Shown: one piece after another, positions 52,748 through 61,912 of the stretch
Numbering within the stretch: position 1 is the stretch's first letter
Layout: each line of letters starts with the position of its first letter
Source of the DNA: Sphingobium nicotianae
Lineage (GTDB): Bacteria; Pseudomonadota; Alphaproteobacteria; Sphingomonadales; Sphingomonadaceae
Direction: 5' to 3'
Assembly (NCBI RefSeq): GCF_018603885.1
Contig: NZ_JAHGAW010000003.1
Coordinates: 248,001-312,000 of the forward strand
Length of the DNA: 64,000 nt
Notes under the pieces: generated by a model
Database searches by the model: none
What the model saw: only the letters and a program-made list of their open reading frames with translations
Told to the model about the DNA's origin: nothing
Made by a program: the position numbers and the translations under genes

Positions 52748-54223
52748 TTACCCTTCCAGCTGTTTCTGCAGCGCGCGAATGTCCGCATCCATTTCCGGAT
52801 TGTCGAGCCGCATTGCCTCGATCGTCTTGACCGCATGGATCACCGTCGAGTGATCACGCCCGCCGAACACCCGGCCGATCTCCGGCAGCGAGCGCGGCGT
52901 CAGTTTCTTGGCGAGATACATGGCGACCTGGCGGGGGCGGGCCACCGCCCGCGCACGGCGATGCGAGCGCATCTCCGAGGCGTCGATGCGATAATGCGCG
53001 GCGCAGACCTTCTGGATTTCGTCGATGGTGATGCGGCGCACACTCGCGCGCAGCGCCTCGGCCAGCATCGACTGGGCGAGATCGACGGTGATCGCCTTGT
53101 CGACGAGCTGGGCATAGGCGACCAGCTTGTTGAAGGCGCCCTCCAGTTCGCGGATGCTCGTGCGGATCGAGCGGGCGAGAAGCGCCAGCACGTCGTCCGG
53201 CACATTGATCGGCGCGACCATCGCGCGGCGCGCGGTCAGGATCTGCAGACGCAGGTCGAGGCTTGCGGGCTGGATGTCCGCGACCAGCCCCCCCGCGAGG
53301 CGCGAGAGGATGCGCGGATCGACCGCGCCCAGCTGCTGGGGTGGACGATCGGCGGTGATGGCGATGCGCGCACCGGAATCGATCAGATCGTTCAGCGTGT
53401 GGAGGAATTCCTCCTGCGTCGGCCCCTTGCCGGCGATGAACTGAATGTCGTCGATCAGCAGCATGCGTGCGGCGCGCAACTTCGCCTTGAACGCGAAGGT
53501 GTCGTTGGCGCGGATCGCCGCCACGAACTCGTTCATGAAGCGCTCGGCAGACATATAGAGGATGGAACCCTCGCGCACGTCCGAGCCCAGCGCTTCGCCA
53601 TAGGCGCCGGCAATGGCGTGCAGCAGATGCGTCTTGCCGAAGCCGGTCGGCCCATGGATGAACAGCGGATTGAAGCGCGGCTTGACGGCAGCGGCCATGG
53701 CCTTGGCGGCCGAGCAGGCGAGCATGTTGCTATCGTCGGTCATGAAGCTCGCGAAATCGTGGCGCGGCTCGAAGCGTGTACCCCGATCGCCGATGCGCGA
53801 GGCTTGGGCAGCACGTGTCGCGGCCCCCTCGATCTCGGCGGTCTTTGGCGCGGCTTGCGGCGTCAGCGCAATGCTCTCGACCGCGCCCCTGGCCCGTACC
53901 ACGCGAATGTCGCGCACGCCCGCTTCGACGCCGCGCCAGGCGAGGCCGATGCGTGAGGCAAAATTGCTCATCACATAGCTGGCGGAAAATTCCGAGGGCG
54001 CTTCCAGATCGAGCGTACCCGAGAGCACACAGAAGGTGCCGACACGGAGCGGCCGAATCCACTGATCGAACAGCCGCACGCCAATATCGCGCCGCAAGCC
54101 CGTCCGGATTTCGGCCCAGTCGCGCTCCAGCTTGTCCTGCCCCGGCTGCGGGTTCGACGTATCGGCCGGGTTTACCCTCTCCATCGCATTGTCATATCGT
54201 TGCTGGCCCAATTGCTGCCCCAT
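52748..54223 (-). CDS. dnaA: Chromosomal replication initiator DnaA
   Basis: This 491-residue protein shows the DnaA domains: a weakly conserved N terminus with [24 protein letters not shown], a spacer, the AAA+ domain with Walker [14 protein letters not shown] (about 190) and Walker [10 protein letters not shown] (about 254), and the DNA-binding domain with [13 protein letters not shown] and [10 protein letters not shown] (about 455). The start at 54223 has AGGGAAC before it; longer in-frame starts up to 54352 are less likely. The upstream 430 bases are AT-richer and carry five GANTC sites. No TTATCCACA-type box was found there by eye. Confidence 0.95.
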   Translation of the reverse strand: MGQQLGQQRYDNAMERVNPADTSNPQPGQDKLERDWAEIRTGLRRDIGVRLFDQWIRPLRVGTFCVLSGTLDLEAPSEFSASYVMSNFASRIGLAWRGVEAGVRDIRVVRARGAVESIALTPQAAPKTAEIEGAATRAAQASRIGDRGTRFEPRHDFASFMTDDSNMLACSAAKAMAAAVKPRFNPLFIHGPTGFGKTHLLHAIAGAYGEALGSDVREGSILYMSAERFMNEFVAAIRANDTFAFKAKLRAARMLLIDDIQFIAGKGPTQEEFLHTLNDLIDSGARIAITADRPPQQLGAVDPRILSRLAGGLVADIQPASLDLRLQILTARRAMVAPINVPDDVLALLARSIRTSIRELEGAFNKLVAYAQLVDKAITVDLAQSMLAEALRASVRRITIDEIQKVCAAHYRIDASEMRSHRRARAVARPRQVAMYLAKKLTPRSLPEIGRVFGGRDHSTVIHAVKTIEAMRLDNPEMDADIRALQKQLEG

Positions 54224-54655
54224 GTTCCCTGCCACGACCTCGTCTGTTCCTTTTGCCTCCGACCGACATCTCCCGTTGAAACGGACAAAGTTGCCCTGCA
54301 CGGGAACTGGCGTTCCCATGTCCGATGTCCGTTTTCGATCGCTGTATGACAAAGCCGTGAGTCGGGCTCTGCCGGAAGGAAAGTTCTGACAGTGCCACGC
54401 CCCCCGATCAAGGGCTGCTCATGTCAAAAATCTGAAATAAAGTTCTTGACCAAGGATTCCCGTCGCATAGCTTTACTGGCGCGTTATTCTTCGGTTTCTC
54501 AAGTATTTAACAACCAACGCCCAATCGTTGCAAAGCTTACATTAGCTGCGAATCGCGGTGAATCCTGCCTCGCGCGACTCTCTTGTGACTGACTGCGAAA
54601 AGCGCAACCAAAGCGTCACATTTGAACATTCACGCAATGTTCCCGCGAGGGTCGC
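54224..54655. other. dnaA upstream region, 432 bp, AT-richer, with five GANTC sites
   Basis: GANTC occurs at 54359, 54455, 54550, 54560 and 54576 (first bases), five in about 220 bp. GANTC is the site methylated by the cell-cycle methylase CcrM in alphaproteobacteria. A perfect palindrome GAACATT-N5-AATGTTC lies at 54624-54642. No gene is visible; the region should contain the dnaA promoter. Confidence 0.65.
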
Positions 54656-56119
54656 TTAGCGCGGCGCCACCTCACCCTGCTCCGCCTCCGCCGCCGCCAA
54701 CGAGTCGGGGGACCAGCCGCCGCCGAGTGCCTTGTGCACGGCGATGGCGGCTTCGCTCGCACCGGCCTGGGCATGGGCGAGCTGCTGGGCGGCGGCGAGG
54801 TGGGCAAGATCGGCACGGGCCAGGGCAAGCTTGTCATCTTCGCCGGCGGCGACCCGCTGGCGCGCAAGGCCGAGCGCGGTATCCTCCCGCGCCAGGGCGG
54901 CGCGGGCGGCGGCGAGGGCTGCGAGGCTGCGGTCGAACCGGTTGATCGCGCCTTCGCTGTCGGCGAGCGCCGCGATCACCGCCGCGTCGTAACGCGCCGC
55001 CGCGCCTTGCGCGCGCGCATCGGCGGCGCGCACTATCGCGCGGGCGCGCCCGCCGTTAAAGATCGGCCACATCAGGCCACCACCGGCCTGCAGGCGGGTG
55101 CTGGCGCCATCGGCCAGATCGCCGATCGCGCGCGCCTGCTGCCCGAGGGCAAAGCTGAGCGACAGGCGCGGGAAGAGATCGGCCTTGGCGACGCCGATGT
55201 CCGCGCTCGCCGCCGCGAGATCACGCTCGGCGCCCAATATGTCCGGCCGGCGGCGCAGCAAGTCGGACGGCAGGCCGGCGGCAATGGCGTCGGGCGCCGT
55301 GGGAATCGCGCCCGGGGCCTCGAGACGAGTCACTATGTCGGCAGGCGCCGCGCCGACCAAGGTGGCGACGCGCAGCGCTGCACCGCGCACGCCCGCCTCG
55401 GCGCTGGCGAGCGCAACCCGGGCCGCCTCGACGTCGCTGCCGGCGCGACTGGCGTCGATCACATTGGCCTCGCCGCGCGCGGCGCGCAGGTCGGTGAGCG
55501 CCGCGAGCCGGCCGCGCGCATCGAGCATAGCAACCGCTGTGTCGCGGTCGGACTGGGCGAGGCGCAGATCGACATAGGCACGGGCCAGCTCGGCGACGAG
55601 CTGCAGCCGCGCGCCCTCGACCGAGAGCGCCGCCGACTGCGTGCGCGCCTCGGCCGCCTGGTCCTGGCGCAGCTGGCGGCCCCAGATGTCGAGCTCCCAG
55701 CTCGCGTCGAAGCCAAGGTCGAACAGCGCGAAGTTGCGCGAGAAGCCGGGAATCTGACCGACCGGGATCTGGCCGTTCTTGCTGAGCTCGACCTGATTGC
55801 CGGTCGCGCTGACCGACGCCTGCGGCAGGCGCCCGCCGCGCACCGCGTCGCGATTGGCGCGGGCCTCGGCGAGGCGCGCCTGCGCTTCCTTGAGGCTCGG
55901 ATTGCCGGCGAGCATCTCGTCGACAAGCGCATCGAGCAGGGGATCGCCCAGATCCTTCCACCAGCTTCCCTCGGCCACGGCGCCGGCATTGGCCTGCCCC
56001 ACCCAGGCACTGGCGACCTGCGTCCGCGGCGCCTTGTAGTCCGGCCCCTGCACGCAGGCCGAGACCAGCAGAGCGGCGGCGAGAGCGGAGAAATGGTGTG
56101 GAGAACGGGGGGCGGTCAT
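54656..56119 (-). CDS. NodT-family outer-membrane efflux lipoprotein
   Basis: This 487-residue TolC-like channel protein has a lipoprotein signal (VSAC, Cys22) and the NodT start QGPDYKAPRTQV, then W-W-K-D-L-G-D-P-L-L-D-style repeats common to outer-membrane factors, RPDILGAERDLAAASADIGVAKADLFPRL in the second half and GGGLMWPIFNGG. It forms the outer-membrane exit duct for the ABC exporter encoded just upstream. The gene starts four bases after the ybhR stop. It is the last gene of the efflux operon. Confidence 0.92.
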   Translation of the reverse strand: MTAPRSPHHFSALAAALLVSACVQGPDYKAPRTQVASAWVGQANAGAVAEGSWWKDLGDPLLDALVDEMLAGNPSLKEAQARLAEARANRDAVRGGRLPQASVSATGNQVELSKNGQIPVGQIPGFSRNFALFDLGFDASWELDIWGRQLRQDQAAEARTQSAALSVEGARLQLVAELARAYVDLRLAQSDRDTAVAMLDARGRLAALTDLRAARGEANVIDASRAGSDVEAARVALASAEAGVRGAALRVATLVGAAPADIVTRLEAPGAIPTAPDAIAAGLPSDLLRRRPDILGAERDLAAASADIGVAKADLFPRLSLSFALGQQARAIGDLADGASTRLQAGGGLMWPIFNGGRARAIVRAADARAQGAAARYDAAVIAALADSEGAINRFDRSLAALAAARAALAREDTALGLARQRVAAGEDDKLALARADLAHLAAAQQLAHAQAGASEAAIAVHKALGGGWSPDSLAAAEAEQGEVAPR

Positions 56120-56123
56120 GGCT

Positions 56124-57236
56124 TCACTCCATTCGGGCACGAAACAGCCAGGCCGCCGCGGCGAGCGAGATCGCCGCGATGATCGCGAGCGGCCAGAGCT
56201 GGTGGAAGACGACGGACGCCGGCATGGCCTTGAGGAACAGGCCCTGCACGACGATCAGGAAATAACGGATCGGGTCCGCATAGGTCACGATCTGCAGCCA
56301 GTCGGGCATATTGTCGATCGGCGCGGCATAGCCGGAGAGCAGGATCAGCGGCGTGGTCGCGAGGAAGGAGCCGAGAAACGCCTGCTGCTGCGTCATGGAC
56401 GAGGCCGAAACCAGCAGCCCCATGCCGATCAGCGCCATCTGATAAAGGAACATGGCGACGAGGAAGAGCAGGAAGGAACCGGTGAACGGCACCCCGAACG
56501 CGAATTTCGCGACCAGCAGGAATAGCACGCCGTTGAACATGCCGACCAGCAAAGGCGGCACCATCATGCCGAGCAAGATCTCGTGCACCCGCATCGGCGA
56601 GACCATGAGCTGGTCGAACGTGCCCAGCTCGCGTTCTCGCGCGATCGATTGCGAGGTGATGGCGAGCCCGGCCACCGAGACGATGATCGCGACCAGCGAG
56701 GGCAAGGTGAACCATTTGAAATCGAGGCTGGGATTGTACCAGTTGGTGATCTCGCTGCTGCCGGCTCGCCGCGCCATTTCCGGCCTCAGCTCGGCGCCAT
56801 ACTCGCTGGCGATCCGGCTGACATAGCCGCCGAGGATCTGCGCGGCGTTGGAGCGTCGCCCGTCGAGCACCAGCCCGAGCGTCGCGCTCTGGCCGCGCGC
56901 AATCTTCTGGTCGAAGTCGCTTTCGATGACGAGCGCGGCGATGACCTTCTGCTTGTCGATCGCCTCCTCCATCGCCCGGGTCGAGGGGAGGACGATCACG
57001 TCGCGGAACTGCGGGCTGCCCTGGATGCGCTGCACCAGCTCCTGCGCATGGGCGCCGCCCGAGCGGTCGACCAGACCGATGTCGACATTCTTGACGTCGA
57101 GCGTGGTCGCGAAGGTGAAGATGAGCAGCTGCACCAGCGGCGGCATAATCAGCACCATGCGCGACTTGCGGTCGCGCAGCAGGGCCAGGATCTCCTTCAC
57201 GACCATGGCGCGCAGCCGGGATGTGATCAGTCTCAT
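56124..57236 (-). CDS. ybhR: ABC-2 type permease YbhR-like
   Basis: This 370-residue inner-membrane protein has one N-terminal helix, a large periplasmic part (about 50-170) and five C-terminal helices, with SQSIARERELGTFDQLMVSPMR and LLSGYAAPIDNMPDWLQIVTYADPIRYFLIVVQG as in the YbhR/YhhJ group. It pairs with the next permease and the double ATPase. The ATG overlaps the stop of ybhS by four bases. E. coli YbhR has 368 residues. Confidence 0.9.
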   Translation of the reverse strand: MRLITSRLRAMVVKEILALLRDRKSRMVLIMPPLVQLLIFTFATTLDVKNVDIGLVDRSGGAHAQELVQRIQGSPQFRDVIVLPSTRAMEEAIDKQKVIAALVIESDFDQKIARGQSATLGLVLDGRRSNAAQILGGYVSRIASEYGAELRPEMARRAGSSEITNWYNPSLDFKWFTLPSLVAIIVSVAGLAITSQSIARERELGTFDQLMVSPMRVHEILLGMMVPPLLVGMFNGVLFLLVAKFAFGVPFTGSFLLFLVAMFLYQMALIGMGLLVSASSMTQQQAFLGSFLATTPLILLSGYAAPIDNMPDWLQIVTYADPIRYFLIVVQGLFLKAMPASVVFHQLWPLAIIAAISLAAAAWLFRARME

Positions 57237-58390
57237 GCGTCGAGGCTCCGCCGCGTCGCGCGGAAGCAGAGGAAGAAGAAAACCATCCCGAAGCACAGCA
57301 TGATCGCGATGTTGGGCAGGATGATCGGCCAGACGTCGCCGGCCATGAACACGGTCTGCAGCGCGGGAATCAGGTAGCGCGCGGGCACGGCATAGGTCAG
57401 CGCCTGGATCGGCCAGGGCATGGACGCGATCTCGAAGATGAAGCCCGAAAGCAGGAAGGTCGGCAGGAAGGAGGCGAAGAGCGCCGCCTGGCTCGCCACG
57501 AACTGGTTCTTGGTCGCCGACGAGATGAACAGGCCGAGGCCCAGCGCCGGCATCAGGAAGGCCGAGGCGATGGCGAGCAGCGCCAGCACCGAGCCACGGA
57601 ACGGGAGGCCGAACAAGGTGATCGCCAGCACCGTGCAGAGCGCCATCGAGGCGAGGCCGAGCAGGAAATAGGGCAGCACCTTGGAGGCAATGAACTCGCT
57701 CATCCGCACCGGCGTCGCCAGCAGCGCCTCCATCGTGCCGCGCTCCCATTCGCGGGCCACCACCAATGCGGTCAACAAGGTGCCGATCATGGTCATGACG
57801 ATCGCGATCGACCCCGGCACGAGGAAGAAGCGGCTCTGCAACCCCGGATTGAACCAGACGCGCTGGGAGACGTCGATCGGCGGCGGAGCGCCGCGCATCC
57901 CCATCTCGCTGATCATCCAGTTGGTGCGTACCCCTTCCGCATAAGAGGCGATGAAGGTCGCCTGATTGGGCTGGGTGCCGTCGGTGACGATCTGGATCGG
58001 CTGGGGACGCCCCTTTTCCACACTCGCGCCGAAATCGGCGGGAATGACCACCAGACCGCGCACCTTGTCCTGAACCATGAGATCGCGCGCCGGCGCAATC
58101 GACCGCAGGGTCGTCACGCTGAAATAGGGTGAGCGCGCGAACGCCTCGGCCAGCCGCGCGGCGGGCGCGCTTTCGTCCTGCACGACGAGGCCGATTCGGG
58201 TCGCGCGCGGATCGAGCGAGACCGCGTAGCCGAACAGGAAGAGCAGCAGCAGCGGCATCACGAAGGCGATGAGGAAGGTCGAGGGATCGCGCCTGATCTG
58301 CGCATATTCCTTCATCATGAGCGCAAGCAGCCGGCGGCGGGACGAGCCCTGCGGCTTGGCGGCCTCGACGGGAAGGGCCTCCTCGGTCAT
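57233..58390 (-). CDS. ybhS: ABC-2 type permease YbhS-like
   Basis: This 385-residue permease has the same layout as its neighbour: an N-terminal KEYAQIRRDPSTFLIAFVMPLLLLFLFGYA helix, a periplasmic domain, and a cluster of five helices with VAREWERGTMEALLATPVR and LLSGFIFEIASMPWPIQALTYAVPARYLIPALQ. Two different half-permeases form the membrane channel. In E. coli the YbhFSR complex exports Na+/Li+ or cationic drugs such as cefoperazone; the same substrate is not proven here. It overlaps ybhF by four bases. Confidence 0.9.
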   Translation of the reverse strand: MTEEALPVEAAKPQGSSRRRLLALMMKEYAQIRRDPSTFLIAFVMPLLLLFLFGYAVSLDPRATRIGLVVQDESAPAARLAEAFARSPYFSVTTLRSIAPARDLMVQDKVRGLVVIPADFGASVEKGRPQPIQIVTDGTQPNQATFIASYAEGVRTNWMISEMGMRGAPPPIDVSQRVWFNPGLQSRFFLVPGSIAIVMTMIGTLLTALVVAREWERGTMEALLATPVRMSEFIASKVLPYFLLGLASMALCTVLAITLFGLPFRGSVLALLAIASAFLMPALGLGLFISSATKNQFVASQAALFASFLPTFLLSGFIFEIASMPWPIQALTYAVPARYLIPALQTVFMAGDVWPIILPNIAIMLCFGMVFFFLCFRATRRSLDA

Positions 58391-60135
58391 GCGGCCTCCG
58401 CCTCCTCATCCCGATTGGCATCCGACGCGTCGATGAGCGCGATGAAGGCGTCTTCCATGGTCGGGTCGGCGGCGCCGGTCAGCGCCCCGGCCTGCGCCTT
58501 GAGCGCATCGGGCGGGCCGCTGGCGATCTGCCGGGAGCGATAGATCAGGGTGACCTGATCGCAATATTCCGCTTCGTCCATGAAGTGCGTGGTCACCAGC
58601 ACGGTGACGCCGCGCCGCACGAGGCCGTTGATGTGCGTCCAGAATTCGCGCCGCATGACGGGGTCGACGCCGGAGGTCGGCTCGTCGAGGAACAGCACGC
58701 TCGGCTGGTGCATCACCGCGCAGGCCAGTGCGAGCCGCTGCTTGAAGCCGAGTGGCAAGGTGCCAGCATTGCGCTTGTAATGCTGCTCCAGCTCGAAGAT
58801 CTGCGTCACCCGCTCGATCGCCTCGCGCGCATCGCCGCCGGAGAGATCATAGGCGCCGGCGAAGAAATCGAGATTCTGCCCGACCGAGAGATCGCCATAG
58901 AGCGAGAATTTCTGCGCCATATAGCCGAGCGAGCTGCGCGCCTGCGCGGCCGAGCGGCGCAGATCGAAGCCCGCGACCGAGCCGGTGCCGCTGGTCGGGG
59001 TCAGGAGGCCGCAGAGCATCTTGAACGTGGTCGACTTGCCCGCGCCATTGGGGCCGAGCAGGCCGAACGCCTGACCGCGCGGCACGGTGAAGCTGACGTC
59101 CTTGGCCGCCGTAAAGGCGCCGAACACCCGGGTCAGGCCCTTCGCCTCGATCGCCGGGGCATCGCTCGGCGGAATCTCGCGATAAGCGGCGGCAAGCTTG
59201 CTCGTCCCCTCCGGGCCGCCGCCAAGCTTCTCGATGAAGCCGTCCTCGAATCGCGCGGGCGTCGGCGCGACCTTCGTGTCCGGGCCGAGATCGAGCGCGG
59301 CGGCGTCCGGCACCGGATGACCCTCGCCGATCAACAGGCGGATCGCGCGGCCCTGCAGGGTGCCGTCGATGACGTCATCGCGGTCCAGTGCCTTGGTCAG
59401 TGCCAGGCGGCGGCGATCGGCAAAGCCGGTGACGCTGATCACCCGGTCGGCGATCGCGCCGGTCAGATCGGCAGGCGGCCCGGAGAAGAGCAATTCGCCT
59501 TCGCTCAGCAGATAGACGCTGTCGCACAGCTCCGCCTCGTCGAGATAGGCGGTCGACCAGAGCACGCCGATACCTTCCTTGGTGAGCTCGGCGACCATCG
59601 CCCAGAGCTCGCGCCGGCTGATCGGATCGACGCCGACGCCCGGCTCGTCGAGCAGCAGCAAGGGCGGCGTCGAGACAAGGGCGCAGGCGAGGCCGAGCTT
59701 CTGCTTCATGCCGCCGGAGAGCTTGCCGGCCGGGCGGGACTGGAAGCGGGCAAGGTCGGTGAAATCGAGCAGGCGCTTGAACACCGCTTCCTGCGCATCC
59801 CTGGGCAGGCCGCGCAGCTCGGCATAGAGTAGCAGATTCTGGCGGACCGTGAGATCCTCGTAGAGCCCGAAGCGCTGCGGCATGTAGCCGATCGAATCGA
59901 GCCGCTGGGCCGGCGATCCGCCCAGGATCGAGACCTCGCCCGCGTCCGGCGTCATCAGGCCGGCGAGGATGCGGATCAGCGTGGTCTTCCCGGCGCCGTC
60001 CGGCCCGACCAGTCCCGTGACCTTGCCCGGCGTGACGGCAAGATCGACCCCGCCGAGCGCCGGCTTCTCGCCGCCGAAGCTTTTGACGATGCCGCGTGCT
60101 TGCGCAACGATATTGGCGGGGATGGGCTCAGCCAC
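58387..60135 (-). CDS. ybhF: Tandem ABC ATPase YbhF-like
   Basis: This 582-residue protein holds two nucleotide-binding domains in one chain, like E. coli YbhF (578). The first has Walker A GPDGAGKTT (about 45), signature LSGGMKQKLGLA and LLLLDEPGVGVDP; the second has GPNGAGKST (about 358), a degenerate signature LPLGFKQRLALA and LFLDEPTSGVDP. The start is GTG. It drives the YbhS/YbhR permease pair. A 51-bp hairpin repeat lies between this gene and ybhG upstream. Confidence 0.93.
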   Translation of the reverse strand: MAEPIPANIVAQARGIVKSFGGEKPALGGVDLAVTPGKVTGLVGPDGAGKTTLIRILAGLMTPDAGEVSILGGSPAQRLDSIGYMPQRFGLYEDLTVRQNLLLYAELRGLPRDAQEAVFKRLLDFTDLARFQSRPAGKLSGGMKQKLGLACALVSTPPLLLLDEPGVGVDPISRRELWAMVAELTKEGIGVLWSTAYLDEAELCDSVYLLSEGELLFSGPPADLTGAIADRVISVTGFADRRRLALTKALDRDDVIDGTLQGRAIRLLIGEGHPVPDAAALDLGPDTKVAPTPARFEDGFIEKLGGGPEGTSKLAAAYREIPPSDAPAIEAKGLTRVFGAFTAAKDVSFTVPRGQAFGLLGPNGAGKSTTFKMLCGLLTPTSGTGSVAGFDLRRSAAQARSSLGYMAQKFSLYGDLSVGQNLDFFAGAYDLSGGDAREAIERVTQIFELEQHYKRNAGTLPLGFKQRLALACAVMHQPSVLFLDEPTSGVDPVMRREFWTHINGLVRRGVTVLVTTHFMDEAEYCDQVTLIYRSRQIASGPPDALKAQAGALTGAADPTMEDAFIALIDASDANRDEEAEAA

Positions 60136-60177
60136 GAGCGATCAGCCCGGTCACGCGCGAACCGGTGCTCCTGCGAA

Positions 60178-60228
60178 GGCAGGAGCCCAGGGCGGCGAGG
60201 GCCGTCGGCTGCGCCCCGGGCTCCTGCC
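60178..60228. repeat. Hairpin repeat inside the efflux operon
   Basis: GGCAGGAGCCC (60178-60188) is inverted as GGGCTCCTGCC (60218-60228), with GGGCG/CGCCC pairing inside and further partial copies of CTCCTGC outside (60168, 60231). It lies in the 144-bp gap between ybhG and ybhF, within one transcript. Confidence 0.7.
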
Positions 60229-60279
60229 TTGGCAGGGACACGGCAGCGCCTGAGATCAAAGCCGGCGCCGACATCGTCC

Positions 60280-61281
60280 TTACTTCGCCGCCGGCCTGGC
60301 GTCCGGCACGCCGACCGTCACCGGCTGGCCCTGGCGCAGCGCGCCGTCCGGATCATCAACGTTGATGCGTAGGCGATAGACCAGATCGGTGCGCAGATCA
60401 CGCGTCTCGACCGACTTGGGCGTGAACTCGGCGCGCGGCGAGATGTAGCCGATCGTGCCCTGATATTGCTTGGGATTGCCGTCCGCGCTCACTGTCACCT
60501 TCATCCCCGGCGCGATTCGACTCAAGTCACTCTCGGCAACATAGGCGCGCACGCGCAGCGGCCTGTCGATGGCGAGGGTGAAGACCGTCTCGCCGGGGGC
60601 CACGATCGCGCCGGGCTCGCGCGCCCGTGTCACCACCGTGCCGTCGAGGCTCGCGAGCAGGCGCGTATCGCCCAGGTCCGTGCCGATCCTGCCCCGAGCG
60701 GCCTGTGCCGCCTTGAGCGCGGCGCGGGCCGCCTCGATGTCTTCCGCGCGGGGGCCGGTCTTGACGAGCGAGTAAGCCGCCTTCGCCTCGGCGAGCTGCG
60801 CCTGCGCACGATCCCGGGCCGCCACCGTCGTATCCCAGATCCCACGGCTGATCGCACCGGGACCGACGAGATCCTTGCGACGGTCATAATCGCGGGCCGC
60901 GTCATTCGCCGCTGCCTGCGCGGCGGCGAGGCGCGCCTGTGCCTGTGCGACGTCCTGCGCTCGGCTGCCATGCTCCAGCTTCAACAGCTCGGCCTGCGCC
61001 TGGCCCACCTGCGCCTCGGCCTGCGCGACGCTGCTGTCGATCGAACTCTTGTCGAGCTGGGCAAGGAGGTCCCCTTTCTTCACGCGCGCGCCTTCCTCGA
61101 CCGGGATCTCGGCGATGCGCCCGCCGACCCGGAAGCCGAGATCGACCTCGCGAATGTCGACATTGCCGTACAGGCTCAGCGGACCGTCGGCCTTGGGCAG
61201 CAGGCCGAAACCGCGCGTCAGGATCGCCGCGACGATCAGGGCGGCGACAATGAGGATCGGGATCAGGCGCTTGGGAGACAT
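60280..61281 (-). CDS. ybhG: HlyD-type membrane fusion protein YbhG-like
   Basis: This 333-residue protein (E. coli YbhG 332) has one N-terminal membrane helix, a lipoyl half-motif YGNVDIREVDLGFRVGGRIAEIPVEEGARVKKGDLLAQLD, a long Ala/Gln-rich coiled coil (about 80-200) and a second lipoyl half with LLASLDGTVVTRAREPGAIV. It bridges the inner-membrane ABC complex to the NodT channel. The start at 61281 is five bases from the cecR stop. Its C-terminal tail is short. Confidence 0.92.
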   Translation of the reverse strand: MSPKRLIPILIVAALIVAAILTRGFGLLPKADGPLSLYGNVDIREVDLGFRVGGRIAEIPVEEGARVKKGDLLAQLDKSSIDSSVAQAEAQVGQAQAELLKLEHGSRAQDVAQAQARLAAAQAAANDAARDYDRRKDLVGPGAISRGIWDTTVAARDRAQAQLAEAKAAYSLVKTGPRAEDIEAARAALKAAQAARGRIGTDLGDTRLLASLDGTVVTRAREPGAIVAPGETVFTLAIDRPLRVRAYVAESDLSRIAPGMKVTVSADGNPKQYQGTIGYISPRAEFTPKSVETRDLRTDLVYRLRINVDDPDGALRQGQPVTVGVPDARPAAK

Positions 61282-61285
61282 GGGA

Positions 61286-61912
61286 TCAATCCTCTGTGAG
61301 CAATGTCTGAGCGGATCCGCGCAGGGTGGTGATGAGCAGTTCGGCGGTCTCGGCATCGATGTCGTCGACCTGCATGACGCGGGCGACGCAGGCGCGCCCC
61401 ACGCGCAGCACGATCGCCATACCGAGAAGATTGGTGACGAGGGCACGACGAACCGGCTCGGCCAATGCGGGGCGCGCAATGCCGAGCAGTACCGTCGCTG
61501 TCTCCAGCACCGGCTGCATCATATGCGCGTAGAGGCGCTCGAAGGCTTCGGTGGGGTGCTGCTGCTCGCGCACGATGAACTGGCAATAGGTCTCGGAGTC
61601 GGGCGCCAGCATGAAGCGCGCGAAATTCTCGAGCAGCGCCAGCGCGCCCGCTCGCGCCGCCTCGACCGTGTGGGGCGGATTGGCCTTGATCGCGTCCATT
61701 AGCGGTGCGTGGACCTTTCCGATCGCCACCGCGATATGATCCGCGCAGGCGAGGTAAAGCCCCTGTTTGCCGCCGAAATGATAAGTGATGGACGACATGG
61801 CGGTGCCGCTGGCCCTGGCGATGTCCCGCGTACTGGCCGCATCGAATCCCAGCCGCCCGAACTGATCAAGCGCCGCCTCGATGATCCGCTGCGAGAGATC
61901 CTGAGTCGCCAT
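61286..61912 (-). CDS. cecR: TetR-family repressor CecR-like
   Basis: This 208-residue regulator has an N-terminal TetR helix-turn-helix (IIEAALDQFGRLGFDAASTRDIARASGTAMSSITYHFGGKQGLYLA, residues 10-54) and a C-terminal ligand domain with the DUF1956-type REQQHPTEAFERLY. E. coli CecR (YbiH) controls ybhGFSR, which follow here in the same order. A palindrome ten bases before its ATG is a likely operator, so the whole operon should be self-repressed until an inducing ligand binds. Confidence 0.88.
   Translation of the reverse strand: MATQDLSQRIIEAALDQFGRLGFDAASTRDIARASGTAMSSITYHFGGKQGLYLACADHIAVAIGKVHAPLMDAIKANPPHTVEAARAGALALLENFARFMLAPDSETYCQFIVREQQHPTEAFERLYAHMMQPVLETATVLLGIARPALAEPVRRALVTNLLGMAIVLRVGRACVARVMQVDDIDAETAELLITTLRGSAQTLLTED

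Noticed and set aside
54624..54642. LexA (SOS) box
   Set aside because: Alphaproteobacterial LexA sites are direct repeats GTTC-N7-GTTC; this is an inverted repeat with different spacing.
54224..54655. Replication origin next to dnaA
   Set aside because: No cluster of TTATCCACA-like boxes was seen, and in many alphaproteobacteria the origin is not beside dnaA.
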